From: Gymnopus androsaceus JB14
Lineage: Eukaryota; Basidiomycota; Agaricomycetes; Agaricales; Omphalotaceae
Direction: 5' to 3'
DNA length: 64,000 nucleotides
NCBI GenBank assembly: GCA_009733575.1
Contig: ML769740.1
Span: 1-64,000 of the forward strand
The translations under genes and the position numbers were made by a program. Positions 12,093 to 23,202 of the stretch are shown one piece after another. The notes beneath the pieces were generated by a model. It did not search any database and had not been told where the DNA came from. It worked only from the letters and a program-made list of their open reading frames with translations. The stretch's first letter is position 1. Each line of letters opens with the position of its first letter.

Positions 12093-12779
12093 AAAGTTAC
12101 AGCTGCAGCTGATATAGTTGCACATGCAATGAAAATATCAGGCACTTATCATCATTTTTTTCATTGCTGTGCCCTCTTATCCTCATTCTGGTTGGTATTC
12201 ATATTGCTTCCAGGACCTATGTTTGGTAATGGTAAGCCTTTGAAAATCTTTTTCAAGGTTGCTCCTTGCTTCTTCTACAGTTTCATTTCTATGCTTCTAA
12301 TTATATCTATATAGCATACACAGAGCCAAGGTGCCTTTTCGGGGCAAACTCCTCATGCGTACATTCGCTGTTCATCTCACTTGGGCCCTTAGCGTGGAGG
12401 AAACTACTGGAAATGAGCTTACAGGTGCATTATCTCTTGCAGCTGCTACAGTATGTCTATCAGCTTATTGACCTTTATATTCTGATACCAGTTTTACCCA
12501 GGTCATGCATGCTCTCACAGTATGAGTACTGGTCAAAAATCTGGAATCTCACAAAGCACAAGACCCACAAGTAAAAAAGCATTGTCCCAGCTGCTGACAG
12601 CACACATTTTTGAGGCTAGTGCGGCATTTCTTCCCGACATTCCTACTGCAGGAGCAGGACCAGTGTTGAAGAAGATATTTAGGGAACTTCAAAGTGGTTC
12701 TGGGCCAAGTACAGCAGTAGAGTCTTTAGAAAGCGGCAGCCGAGAAGGTAGAGGCGAGTGAAAATGATATCATTATAGA
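12093..12779 (+). other. Possible exon fragments, function unknown
   Basis: Plus-strand frames at 12266-12574 and 12522-12761 overlap in different phases. The second (STGQKSGISQSTRPTSKK start, Ser/Thr/Gly-rich) looks like a disordered protein segment after a possible acceptor at about 12501. No family is recognised, and it could be part of a decayed element. Confidence 0.25.
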
Positions 12780-14780
12780 TGATCATTGAGGTATGTCTTT
12801 GACATTTGTCTCATTTGCAATGACTTTTACTGATTCTTTTTTAGCACTGGCACACATAGAATATGATACTACCAGTATACAATTCATTTGGTGAGTCACA
12901 CTAGTACTACTTAGGCTTTTGTGCCATCTAACTATTCTTGTATTAATTGTCTTGCCAGCAGCACTGTTCATCAAAGTTGGTATCGGAGTCATGTTGCTAT
13001 GACCAGTGCTACCATTTCTTGTACATGTAGTGGCAGTGATAGTAGTCATTCCAGTGTAGCCAGTGTATTGAATGCATATAAAAATGATATCCTGCATTTC
13101 CTTCATGAACAATTCATTTGTGTCTTTCTCTTTAGCAGCTTTTTCCAATCTGAACTCTGCAAATTTTGCTGGTTCATTCTTGATGTTATTATCATGATTT
13201 CTTGAAGTGTTTCATCCCATAATTCAACTTCCGGGATAACTTCTTCTTTAATCTTTTGGTAATCCCTTAGATACAAATTATCTGTTTTAGGTAGATCTGG
13301 TGCAAATGAAATAGTGATTGGCCCTTTTCTGTATGTACTTGGATTGGCTGGAGTATAGTTTTGCGCATATCATTGTCTTTATATCATACAATGCATTGAA
13401 TAAACGCTCCACCAGTTTGAGCTCTTTTCGGCTGCTTCCATTATTTCTTTAAGGGTAAAGGGATCTTCCCTCCTTTTATTTCATAGGGTTTCCCCAGGGA
13501 TACCTGTCTTACATTGTCATTACTTCTTGAAACACAGGGTCTAGCACTGTTCAATATAGTTTAACTGCATTGCTATTAGCAATTAATGCTGGGTCACGCA
13601 TGAGCTTGTCAGCTTCATTCTGAAACAATTTATTGAAGATTTTCAACTTTTGCGAGTCAATCATCCCAATTGGTTCAAATTTTTCCACTAGGGAGTGCAG
13701 TTTTTCTATGGGATCCATTAACATCTTAACTGAGTTGCAAGATAATACACATCTCCCATTTGAATGCTTCAAAGTTCGGGGCTTTGACAGAATCCATATC
13801 CGCCAATAATTCCTTTGTTTCCACTGATACACCAATGGAATGCTTTTCGTACTTTTGCTTCATCGCTGAGGCTGTTGACCCTATTAAAGATTTCTGTGAT
13901 CTCCTCTAGCCAGTCTCGTAACCTGTGTGGATGGGCCATGTCAAACCTTGAGGCTTGCTTATAGTCCTTTGGCAAATTAGCATTGTTCAATTCAGCTCTT
14001 ACTGCTGCGGTCAAAGGAGGCAGGCCATAAAGGTCAGTAGCCCTCACTTCCAGTGTTTGGTCTCCATTTACGGACATTGTTCTCATATCTTGCATTAGTA
14101 CTCATTTTAAGGTACTAAGTGTTCTGGGCATTAATGGTGCAAAACCACTAATATCCGTTGGATTGTTTAATGAAGATAACAGTGATAACTGTTCAGCAGT
14201 TAACAATAGCTGTTCCTCCTGTTGGAAGAATGGCAAGTCCTCTTCTTGTTCAAAGTCTTCTGGGTTGGTAATAATCAGCTGTGGTGCAACATGATTTTTC
14301 CCTTTGGAGTTTGTTGCAATGATTCTCGAAGTAGTACTTCTAGAACCAATGTTATCTGAAGTTTATGATGCTACTGGTCTGTTTGTTGATCTAGTTGCTT
14401 CAATTTGTCTTGGAAAAGTTGGAGTGAAACTTCCTGAGGGTCTGTTGTTTTCTATGTCACGCAGGACAAATACAGGAGGCTTTGATTTAGCTTTCCTTGC
14501 GGGTAGTCCTTTATAGGCAGTGACTGTTGTCTTCAGAAATTACTCCAGCTCTTTGAGAATTTCTTGTTTCTCTGATTTTAGGTTTTGGGTGATCTGCTCT
14601 ACTAATGGTGGGCATAGAACTAGATCCGATTGTCAGACTAGTAGTCCTTTCTTTTCTTGTTTACCAAGCTAAACTAGATTATAATCCCAGTAAACTCTTT
14701 TGAGTTGTACAAGAGATTTTCCACCCCCTTGCATGGTGGGCTCCAGATAATGAGCTGTGGGTCCGTTGGTTCAAGTAGTG
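12780..14780 (-). pseudogene. Retrotransposon Gag-like polyprotein, decayed
   Basis: Minus-strand frames read in order from about 14640: a coiled-coil-like segment (LVEQITQNLKSEKQEILKEL), a disordered linker, then a Gag core at 14060-13850 (FDMAHPHRLRDWLEEITEIF, followed by EAKVRKAFHWCISGN). A helical segment follows at 13720-13560 (LHSLVEKFEPIGMIDSQKL) and a Lys/Glu-rich tail near 13150-13100. This resembles the Gag of basidiomycete LTR elements, where a helical Gag core is followed by a basic tail. Multiple stops and frame changes show decay. No protease or reverse transcriptase follows downstream (below 12780), so the element is truncated. LTRs were not identified. Confidence 0.5.
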
Positions 14781-15794
14781 TAGAGCAATCAACACTAAGT
14801 GATTGGAACACAGGGGGTTTGGCTATCAATTTAAATAGCAAGGGTGCATTGTCAAAGGTTCCGCAAAGAAAATACTCTATCTGTCTCTCAAAAGTGACTG
14901 GTGTTTCTTCGAAGTGATGCTGGTAGACGATTGAAGGATAGGATCTCCTTTCCTAATCAATCTATACTGATTCGGGGCAATGATAGGGGCAACAATATAA
15001 CAATGACAACAAAAAGAACTACCAACAATATGGTTTAGTTCAACAAAGTGATTCCCAACAGTAGGGCAAAACCACTCAGGACAACAGACAGTTTGCTTCC
15101 TGTACACCTGAGCTCAGTTGCAACAGATAGTCATTTCTTGGTGGTCACACTAGACTCCTCGAAACTAAAACAACAATTTGACTTGGTTTAAGTCAGGGTT
15201 TTCACAGTCGTTAGGATTATAAGTCTCTAACTCTGGGCGCAATAAACAACTCTTTTCCATACCACACAAAGTATTACTTTGATTGACAAGGGAGTGGTAT
15301 CTTTCCTGTCTCAGCCATAGCTATGTCAACGTGGATTTACACTAGCAACAAATGAGGTCCAAAGATAACTTATTTTGCAAAGAAAATATAGCTAGGCTTT
15401 TATACTACTCTTGGCCAGATGCCGGTTAAATAATAAAGTACTTCAAGAATCTGGAAAAATGGTACAACATGCTCAGAAAAGGAGAAATTATAATAAAATA
15501 GTCCGTATATGCATATATCTGCAACTCTAATGTCCATTTGTCTGCTTCTTATGGGTATTACACCCTACTTCTGTCTGGGTTATGCACCTTTGGTCCTTTC
15601 CTGGGTGACGCATACTGCTATGTAGCTGACACATGCCCAGCGCCGTGCTCACTAATCCCATCATAGTCCTGTCTCTCGCCGTAACTTATTGTATTCTTCT
15701 TTCCTTTCTCCATATTATCATTCTCTGTTCTCGTAGCTTCCCAACCATATCCATATCCCTGGAGTATATTCATGCGGGAAAACACCAACTAATG
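14781..15794. other. No supported gene; possible LTR-derived sequence
   Basis: This lies upstream of the Gag-like remnant in its own orientation and so could contain leader or LTR sequence, but no paired repeat or target duplication was found. Only short open frames are present. Confidence 0.35.
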
Positions 15795-15796
15795 TA

Positions 15797-15869
15797 CTCG
15801 CTATGACGTAAAGTAACCGATTTTTTGCGCAAAACGCTATAAAATTCGGTTACTTTACGACATAGCGAG
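15797..15869. mobile_element. 73-bp hairpin MITE with TA flanks
   Basis: The arms CTCGCTATGACGTAAAGTAA and the reverse complement of the right side match with one mismatch, separated by about 25 bp. TA dinucleotides flank both ends (15795-15796 and 15870-15871), as in Tc1/mariner-type insertions. A related ATGACGTAAAGTAA stretch occurs near 38539. Confidence 0.6.
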
Positions 15870-15871
15870 TA

Positions 15872-16515
15872 TAGTGTTATTCTCCTAGCTCAAATCTCTG
15901 TCTATTATGTGTTGTTTCTTCTGTTTCTCAGCAGACACATATGCCTTCTGATCCTGGTACATGTCACTTTGAGGGCCTACGTATGCTCTCTTGGCTTTGT
16001 CAAACCTTCTGCTCTTGTTTCATTCTTTTTGGCATACGCCGTTTATCCGTTGTTTGGCACCAAACAAATTATTAGTGCTTCCTTGGTATCAAGCTTCGGA
16101 GTATCCTTCAGCTATCATGACAATCTTGACATCAGCCCACTTGAATTGGTTTTGTCCTGTTTCACGAAAGTCCATATCCTTTCCATAATTTTCTGAGTTA
16201 CTTGTCTGCAGAGTGTATCCTTTTGAGCTCGAGTCTATGTGGGCAATGTGCCTCTTTTACATGAGTGCTGGCGTTGACATGCCAGTGAGACTCTGCTACC
16301 AGACTACAGATTCCTATGAACTACTTAGAGCTGATATCCAATTCAATACCATGGCTCTGTTGGTCTGAGTACTTCCACACTTATTAGACTTGTTACAGCT
16401 ATCAGCTTGGGCTCACTATAGCTCTCTTATACTGTCTCTAGAAGCAAACTTGTCAAGAATTGCGTTCTCAAGGTTCTGCCAAAAATTTGGCGTATTACCA
16501 ATGCATCAATTTCTG
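15872..16515. other. No supported gene
   Basis: Pyrimidine-rich sequence with overlapping open frames (15909-16196 and 15991-16188 plus) in different phases. Neither has a recognisable motif. Confidence 0.4.
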
Positions 16516-16517
16516 CA

Positions 16518-17150
16518 CATCAAAACACAGAACACAATACACAGAAACATGCTAAAACATATTTCCAGAGTAAAGAAATCAGTTAGAAATTATATCAGAA
16601 ATATAGTAAACTGTATATTAAATATTGTGTTGTATGATAAAGATAGCGTAGATGGTACACAGCAGTAGTGATTATAGAATAGACATTCAGTATTAAGAAA
16701 GGTTTGAAAATGCAGCTAAGTATAGCCTACAAGTGACAATAAAAAATAGTGATAGCAGAGAATAGCTTTCAGAATTACAGCCACTTTGGGAAATACTAGC
16801 ACAATCTGTGGTGCTGTGTAACAAAAGGTAGGAGGATGCAACTAAGTATAGCCAACAGGGTAAGCAATCAGGCATAATCTGTGCACATCTAGTGATCTAA
16901 TAAGCAGGAAAGTGAAATGTGCACTGGATGTGTTTAGATCTGGGTAGATGTATTATGGGCTCTGTTCAGTAACAAGATCAAGGTAAAAATGCAAAGTCAA
17001 TATAAAGAAAGCACATAAAAACATTAAAAAATCCACATCAAAACACAAAACAACACATAGAAACATGTTAAAACACATTTCCAGAGTAAAGAAATCTGTC
17101 AGAAATCATGTCAGAAATATGGTAAATTGTATGTTGGATGTTGTTAAACA
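16518..17150. repeat. Pair of ~120-bp direct repeats
   Basis: Copies at about 16518-16640 and 17033-17150 share ACATATTTCCAGAGTAAAGA or its ACACATTTCC variant and the following GTCAGAAAT and AAATTGTAT-like segments. About 400 bp separates them. A smaller repeat pair (TGCARCTAAGTATAGCC) lies at 16710 and 16832. Differences are mostly transitions. Confidence 0.55.
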
Positions 17151-19382
17151 TCATTGAATGCTTGAAAACAAAAAAAAACAAAAAAAAACCAAAACACGTA
17201 CCTGAAAACATTCAGTATTTTTTCATTGTCATTGTTATTGATGATGCCCATAGAGCCTAGCTGGAAGTTGAAGTTGAAGAGATTATTGGAAAGTAAAAAG
17301 GTAACTTGTTGACCACTGCTGGACATTTGCAAGTAGTGTTGCATAATTCACATGTGAAAATTAGTGGTGATATTTTAGGGGAAGCAATAAAGACTAGATA
17401 TTGTGATGACAGTCTTTAAGTAACTGAATGAGTATCTACAGAGAGAGACATAATGGCAACTGGAAAAATAAAAACAAACAGATGAGTGCTTACAGACAGT
17501 CAAACAAATCTCATAAATCAGTGCAACAATATCATCAAAACTCAACTGAACTTGAACCGCTATCACCTCCAACATTCATCCTTGTTGCTTGCCATTAATG
17601 TCAGTACATGACCATCATCAGAGTCATTGGAGTCATCCTTAAAATCCTCCTTAAAATCATCATTTCAACCACAAAACAGTGAGTCCTTCAAGATCTATAA
17701 GTTTGATTTACCACTACTAACATAATTTTGAACAAGCAGCAGCTATAAGTCAAAGTACATGGGGGGAAAGTCTGTGTTATCTAGTTCTATCTGCACACAT
17801 GTGAATACAGATAATGCTCAGACCTGAAAAACTGTCAGCAGCACTATAACCTTAAAATGTCTCTTCTACTCCATCTACCTTACCAATGAAAACCTCCCCT
17901 TGTTGCAGTGGCTCTGGATTCTGTTTCCACTGTAATTTCTGTTGAAATTTCAGACTGCTTATTGACTAGTGTGGCATAAGATAAATCTTGTAAGAAGCAG
18001 CATGAGATAAATTTCATAAGAAGCAGTACATTGGGTGCTTAAAACTTCAACTTTAACAACAATGTTCTTTCAGCCAATTCTAGCAGGTGAGTATGCTTTC
18101 TTCAAGGTTTACCAGATCCCAACTTATTATATTCTTTTTAGTGCTCTTTAATTTATTTCTCAGAAAGACTTATGTGTTAGCTAGCACTGACAGAGACACC
18201 AATCATTGGAGACATACATCTGGACACAAGCATGTCTATTTGGTGGGTTTACAGAGCTTCTGCTTCTGGAAGTTTTCCCAAATGGGTTTCACATGATGAA
18301 AGTTACACATTCAATTACCCTCACTCAGTCTCAGGAACCCAGTATACTTGGAACATATCTAAACAAGTCTGAAAAAAAACACAGCAACAATAATAAAGAT
18401 AAGGTTGCAGATGTAATCAAGGAAGTCAAGGTTTGTTTTCTTTCAATGTTATTTCTTCCAATCTCATTCTTCCACTTCAGAACAGGAATTGATCAAAGGT
18501 AAATTCCAATGTACAGCTTATTAAATTTCCTCTGATTGCTTCTATAAGGAAAATAAAGAAATGGAAGGTGAAGGAGAGGAAGGAAAGGAATTCAAGGGTA
18601 AAAAAGATTGAGGGACCCAGAAGAACAACTGTAACCATAACTGTAAGAAGGTGAGGGATATTAAGTTGAAGTTTCATTAAAATTGTTAAAAGTAAGGAGC
18701 AGGATCAACAAGAAGACAGAGAATCTGAGGATCAAGAACACCTAGTAAAAAAATTAGTAAGCTCATTTAACCAATATGTGTGCTCCCTGCCAATTCTGTG
18801 TTTAGAGACAGGAATACACCATGCAGTTGCAGGGCTCCTCATCTGCTAAAGGCAAATCTTCTAAATCTAGTAAGTGCTTATTATTATTACTTTGTGCTTA
18901 TAAGACCAACATTGAACAGAAGACTGGCTCTCTAGGATAAAGTTATTGTCATATTCAATTATTAACACATACCACATCCAAGGATAAGGAAAAAAAAACT
19001 TAAAGCTCTTGAGCTTCTAAGAAATCTCCCTCAGAACTGCCTTGATAATCCTACTTCAAACAACCATCACTTGATTGCTAATGCCCCAGACTCCATTCAA
19101 AACACCCCTTTCAACACTGAGTATATATAGAAGAATCTTATAAATACACTGGCCTTAACAAGATGAACTTGGTTAGCCAAGGGTTTATCATCCACAAGGG
19201 TGTCTTGAAGTAAGATTAATCTTAAGTGAGATTCTTCAAAACTGTAGGTTAAACAAGTAGCAATAGCTATTATAAGTGCCAATAGGAGTGCAGATACCAC
19301 TTCTCTAATAGAGGATGACCCTCACTACCACTTCATCAAATACATATCTTTCAATGGGATAAAGGTTGTTAACATTTAGTAG
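17151..19382. other. No firmly supported gene; scattered exon-like fragments
   Basis: Some plus-strand fragments between 18060 and 18880 are flanked by plausible splice sites (GTGAGT near 18087, TTTCAG near 18475) and encode Lys/Glu-rich low-complexity segments. No continuous gene or domain could be assembled. They could belong upstream of the JmjC-like frame at 19383. Confidence 0.3.
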
Positions 19383-20220
19383 ATGGATTCCTCAGATCTG
19401 ATTTCTGGAAGCATGACTTATACTCAGGCTGGTAATGTCACATTTCCTCATATAGACAGGCATGAGAATGAACAGAGGATATCTCAGCAAAAAGGAGATA
19501 AGGTGTATATTGTATGGCCTCCTTCACAGGAGAATGGAGTCTAGGTTAATGCCTGGTATCCTACTATTTCCAGTCAATTTATAAGGAACAGACATTTCTT
19601 GCTATGGTTTCAAAAATGGAAGAATCCAGAGGTTTTCTACATCAAGGTAGAGAACTTTTTCAATGTCTGTCCTGACACTATCCATGTATTTATTTCTGTG
19701 ATGCAGTCAGTCCACCATGGGTTGTTCCACTGGAAGCAATCATTGTTTGGTTTGGCAAAGGAGCTTCATCAGGAAAAATGGTCTAGGTCCAGGATGATTC
19801 CAGTGTATTATTCCTAGGTGGCCTAGGCTATCTAAGTGACCTGGGGTCATCCTGGACCTAGACCATTTTTCCTAATATTGGGAGCTATATCAGGAGGCTT
19901 GGAAGTGTTTTTTGCAACAGGTCAGGGAGCAAATCAAACAATGAAAGGCAGAAGATTAGTTACAAGTGCCCAAGAATTAAGCACAAAGAAGGGTTGAAAA
20001 TTGGGAAGCCAAGGATGTATATAAAGAATCATGCAAGTCAATGTTCTTTTGTGCTAGGGATGAGTGGCTTGACATAGATCTTAAGGTGTGGAAAATCATT
20101 CTGGTAGAAGATGGTGATGACAGTGAAGAGATTGAGGATTGGGTAACCGGAATGCAAGTGTTCTTTCATAATATCAAGCAGAAAGAGATCAAACCTGGAT
20201 CATGTTGCTGGAAGACATAA
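19383..20220 (+). pseudogene. JmjC-like Fe(II)/2-oxoglutarate oxygenase, broken
   Basis: From the ATG at 19383 one frame runs to about 19800 with a single stop (TAG, 19542-19544, one change from CAG). It contains PHID (19452-19463), matching the HxD iron ligands, then VYIVWPP, and NVCPDTIHVFISV (about 19660-19700), where the His fits the distal iron ligand. The same order occurs in JmjC proteins (fold, WPP strand, PGTIH). The frame is broken at 19771-19873 by a hairpin element and resumes after it (QEAWKCFLQQ at about 19888-19919), ending with EWLDIDLKVWK, an acidic segment and a stop at 20218-20220. JmjC enzymes usually demethylate histones or hydroxylate proteins. No upstream exon could be tied to it. 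Confidence 0.6.
19771..19873. mobile_element. ~103-bp hairpin MITE inside the JmjC-like gene
   Basis: AGGAAAAATGGTCTAGGTCC at the left is mirrored exactly by GGACCTAGACCATTTTTCCT at the right; the arms are at least 26 bp. The flanking host sequence is similar on both sides (GGAGCTTCATCAGG at 19762, GGAGCTATATCAGG near 19879), so a short host duplication may have accompanied insertion. Confidence 0.6.
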
Positions 20221-20944
20221 TCTCCGGGCTAGTGAGTGTGTAACTTCTTTAAGTGTGTCAATCATCAATGACACACAATCTCTAGCTGTCACAGTGCCAG
20301 ACATTGGCTCAACAAAAGGAGCAAAGTGAACAAGAGCTCAAAAAGGACATCTAAGATGCTGAATCTGAGTGTGGTTTTGTCAAGGGTTAGTGAGATCAAC
20401 AATGATAATCCACTCATTGAGAATGGCAGGAAGATCCAACAGTTTGGATCAGGTCAAATCTTTGTATGACTTCAAATTGTGAGCAATCTGCTCAGTGCAC
20501 TGGAACATGTACATTCATTTTTTGAGAACAGTGAAATATAGCTGTACTCCAGGTGAATAATTGCATGCAGAATTTTCTCTAACCCATTCCCAGCACATAT
20601 GTTTGGCATTTTTGAGGCAATTACTTCATGCTAGAGATTCTCAACAAACAGACCTGGTTTATGATAAGATTGAGCAAATGTTTTTCTCAAATAGCAGATG
20701 AGTTCTAGTGAATCCTATGTGAGAAATATAATGCGTCAAGACAAAAAGAGAGACCTACTGGAAACTCCACCAGTACATTTTATACATTTAGGAGCAGCAG
20801 CTGTTTCATGTTGAACCTGGTATCGTGGTCCTGAAGAAAATGATTAGAATGGCATACAATAGAGATCATTAAGGGCTTCTCAACTAGTGAAGCTCACTCT
20901 TTAGCTGCAAATAACTAACTTACAACTTCAAACAGTGTAATCCA
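20221..20944. other. No supported gene
   Basis: AT-rich sequence without long frames or recognised repeats. Confidence 0.4.
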
Positions 20945-21720
20945 GGTCCACTTCCAGCTCTGCCGCTCAGGCTCTTATGTTCCGACACAGATGGGGAGTC
21001 AACAGCCTTAGAGCCATTATATCTAGATATTATTATGGCTGACCTACAAATGTTGTGGTTACCCCCCAATCAAATTGGCCAAGCTGTTGATGACCGAGAA
21101 AAGCTTTTCAAGGTAGGATCAATACTTTCAAATTATATATAGATAGTATATATTCTTCCACAGATAGTGGTAAATGCCCTAGCATCAGGAGGAATTAATA
21201 GCTATGAGTTCTACCAGCACCTGAAGAAAGATTGAAATATTGAGATGAAAATCAATTATGTTTCTAATTTTTTGGTAGTTTGGACAAAAATGGTTCAAGA
21301 AGCAGGAATGCATGGTAAGTTTGGAGTCACATATTTTTATTATATTCTGAAATCTTCTAAATTTGCAAATCAGAAACCATTTGGACAGTCTTGACCTGCC
21401 CAACCAGGGCAGTGGGTTATTGCGGTCCATATAGTGTCACACTCTTAGTGGTCTCAAGAGAACTCTTCCCAACTGGACAATTGCAATGTAAGTGCTAATA
21501 CTATCAATTTTGTATATACCTCCAATGACATAGTTGTATAGACCCTTGCTATAGAGAAACAGGATACCTAATTGCAACAGAATGGGTATTTGTACAGGAC
21601 AAAGAAGCACGAGACAAGTACAAGAAGGAATACCAGAAGGAAAGGAACCGGATGAGGAAGGCTAAGGTTAAGGAGCAAAAATTGGTACAACAGTATGAGG
21701 AAGGTGAAATTGAGGAGTGA
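20945..21720 (+). pseudogene. Uncharacterised multi-exon gene, C-terminal part
   Basis: Exons can be followed through canonical introns. The frame LYLDIIMADLQMLWLPPNQI ends at a donor near 21112. The next exon starts near 21165 (IVVNALASGGINSYEF) and carries one TGA stop near 21233. A GTAAGT donor follows at about 21315, and then an exon starts near 21390 (TIWTVLTCPTRAVGYCGPYS) with a GTAAGT donor near 21488. The last exon holds a charged coiled-coil (about 21592-21715) ending EEGEIEE and a stop at 21718-21720. The final junction is out of phase by this reading. No domain is recognised. It could be a separate gene or the tail of the JmjC-like gene upstream. Confidence 0.45.
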
Positions 21721-22029
21721 CATGTATTCACTGTACATATTCAAATCCAGCCATACTACAATATTTTGATTGTTGTGTGGACATATTGCATAGATAGATT
21801 CCTTTGGTACTTCACACTTATTCTGAAACAAGGTAGGAGAATCTGCAGTGGACAAGACTGCAATATTTTTTCTTCAGACATTTTAGAAGAACTTGTGCGT
21901 GAGGTCGCGTGAAGTTATGTGTAGTTACCAGTGCTAGTTTTCTATTCTTGTCAAAATAAAAGGTAGCTACAAAAATATCACATGGTGTCGAGTACTTGCC
22001 CTTACAATATTAACCAAAAGAAATTTTAC

Positions 22030-22204
22030 TGTTGAGAGCATACTTGCAATGTGCAAAGATAAGTAATTGTGTCATAGATAACCGGCCTTGGCCAGATTAC
22101 TTTACTTCCGTCTGACTTATGTACCAACCTGGGACGGAGCAACCCCTATCGCTCTTGTTGCTCCATCCCAGTTACCCAATATAGACCCTACTCAACCTTT
22201 AACA
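22030..22204 (+). repeat. Candidate Copia-type 5' LTR
   Basis: The segment starts TGTTGAGAG and ends CTTTAACA, compatible with a short Copia LTR, and lies directly before a candidate primer-binding site. It contains a strong hairpin (CTGGGACGGAGCAAC facing GTTGCTCCATCCCAG, 22128-22173). No second LTR is visible in the window, so both edges are inferred. Confidence 0.4.
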
Positions 22205-22217
22205 GGTTATGGGCCCC
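22205..22217 (+). promoter_or_regulatory. Candidate primer-binding site (half-tRNA type)
   Basis: GGTTATGGGCCCC directly after the putative LTR resembles the complement of the initiator-tRNA anticodon arm, which Copia-type elements use as a half-tRNA primer. The assignment rests on this resemblance and on the Gag downstream. Confidence 0.4.
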
Positions 22218-22353
22218 GTGCTCTAATTGCTGCACACCATACAATGAACCCCTAAATTGTTGAAAAGTTTCATTATCCAGTCCAATCACAACAAACATCC
22301 TTCTTATCTTCTAATCCTTACTCAATCAATCAACGTAAACGGAGTTTCCTATT

Positions 22354-23119
22354 ATGGAGCTTAATGAAGAGAAAGGAAAGACAGACTGGAAACAATCACT
22401 ATCAAGGAGGACGAAAACGGTCTAAACAATTACAACAAGTTCAGACAGAAATCCAAACCTGAACTCAATCCAGCCAAGTACTGGAAGTACATTGGTGGAC
22501 CAGAATATGATCCACCACAAATCCCAGAACTGCAAGTGACCCAACATATTGAAGGACTCAATCCATCAGGTGTTATGATAACATTTACCATTCCAGGTCA
22601 TGAAGTCAAGGTTGAGGCTGCAAAACAGAAAGCCAAAGACTGGCTTGATGGCAACAAGAAGACCAAGGCTATAATCGCCAGAGCAGTCCTCCTATCAAAA
22701 CTATACCACATCTGAAATGCCCCTAGTGCCCACAATGCTTGGTTAGCCCTCAAACAGGAATACGAGCCAGCCAATACACTCACTGCTATCAATATCAATC
22801 AACAAATCATCAGTAATGCCTGCCCAGCTGGAGGTGACCCAGTCTTCTGGCTTCAATCTATGGTCCAACTGTACAATCAACTCCAAGACACTGACCCAAA
22901 CATAATGCCAGACAAGCAGTTCGCAAAACACCTAATCACCTTGTAGCACTGTCTCTCCAAAAGAGCGACTCGCTGTTCTAGTGATTTTCTGACAGAGTGT
23001 TCCTAAATGGTCATCAGTAAAGCAGAAATTTCAGTAAAGGAAGAATCAGACTGTGTCAATTACTTGCTGGACTGCATGAAACTTGTCCAGTTTCCAGTCA
23101 GGATTGGAAATCTCTGCAG
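22354..23119 (+). pseudogene. Ty1/Copia-type Gag, truncated and decayed
   Basis: From an ATG at 22354 the frame shifts after a few codons. From about 22389 it reads ENGLNNYNKFRQK, NPAKYWKYIGGP, KAIIARAVLLSKL, HNAWLALKQEY and GGDPVFWLQSMVQLYNQLQD. This is the order of the Copia Gag N-terminal fold (NY..W, then WxY/IxG, then AWxxL). An internal TGA near 22712 sits where Trp is expected in this family, and a TAG near 22945 follows. The frame decays before a hairpin MITE at 23123. No zinc knuckle, protease, integrase or reverse transcriptase follows, so only the 5' end of the element survives. Confidence 0.65.
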
Positions 23120-23122
23120 GTA

Positions 23123-23200
23123 CAGAGGCGGCCAAAAGATATTCCCCACGTGGGAACAATATTCCCTGTTAAGCTGGGGAATGTCTTTTGGCCGCCTCTG
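23123..23200. mobile_element. 78-bp hairpin MITE with TA flanks
   Basis: CAGAGGCGGCCAAAAGATAT and the right-hand reverse complement CAGAGGCGGCCAAAAGACAT match over about 27 bp through TTCCCCA. TA flanks both ends (23121-23122 and 23201-23202). The ends and 2-bp duplication fit a Tc1/mariner or pogo-type MITE. It lies in the decayed Copia element. Confidence 0.7.
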
Positions 23201-23202
23201 TA

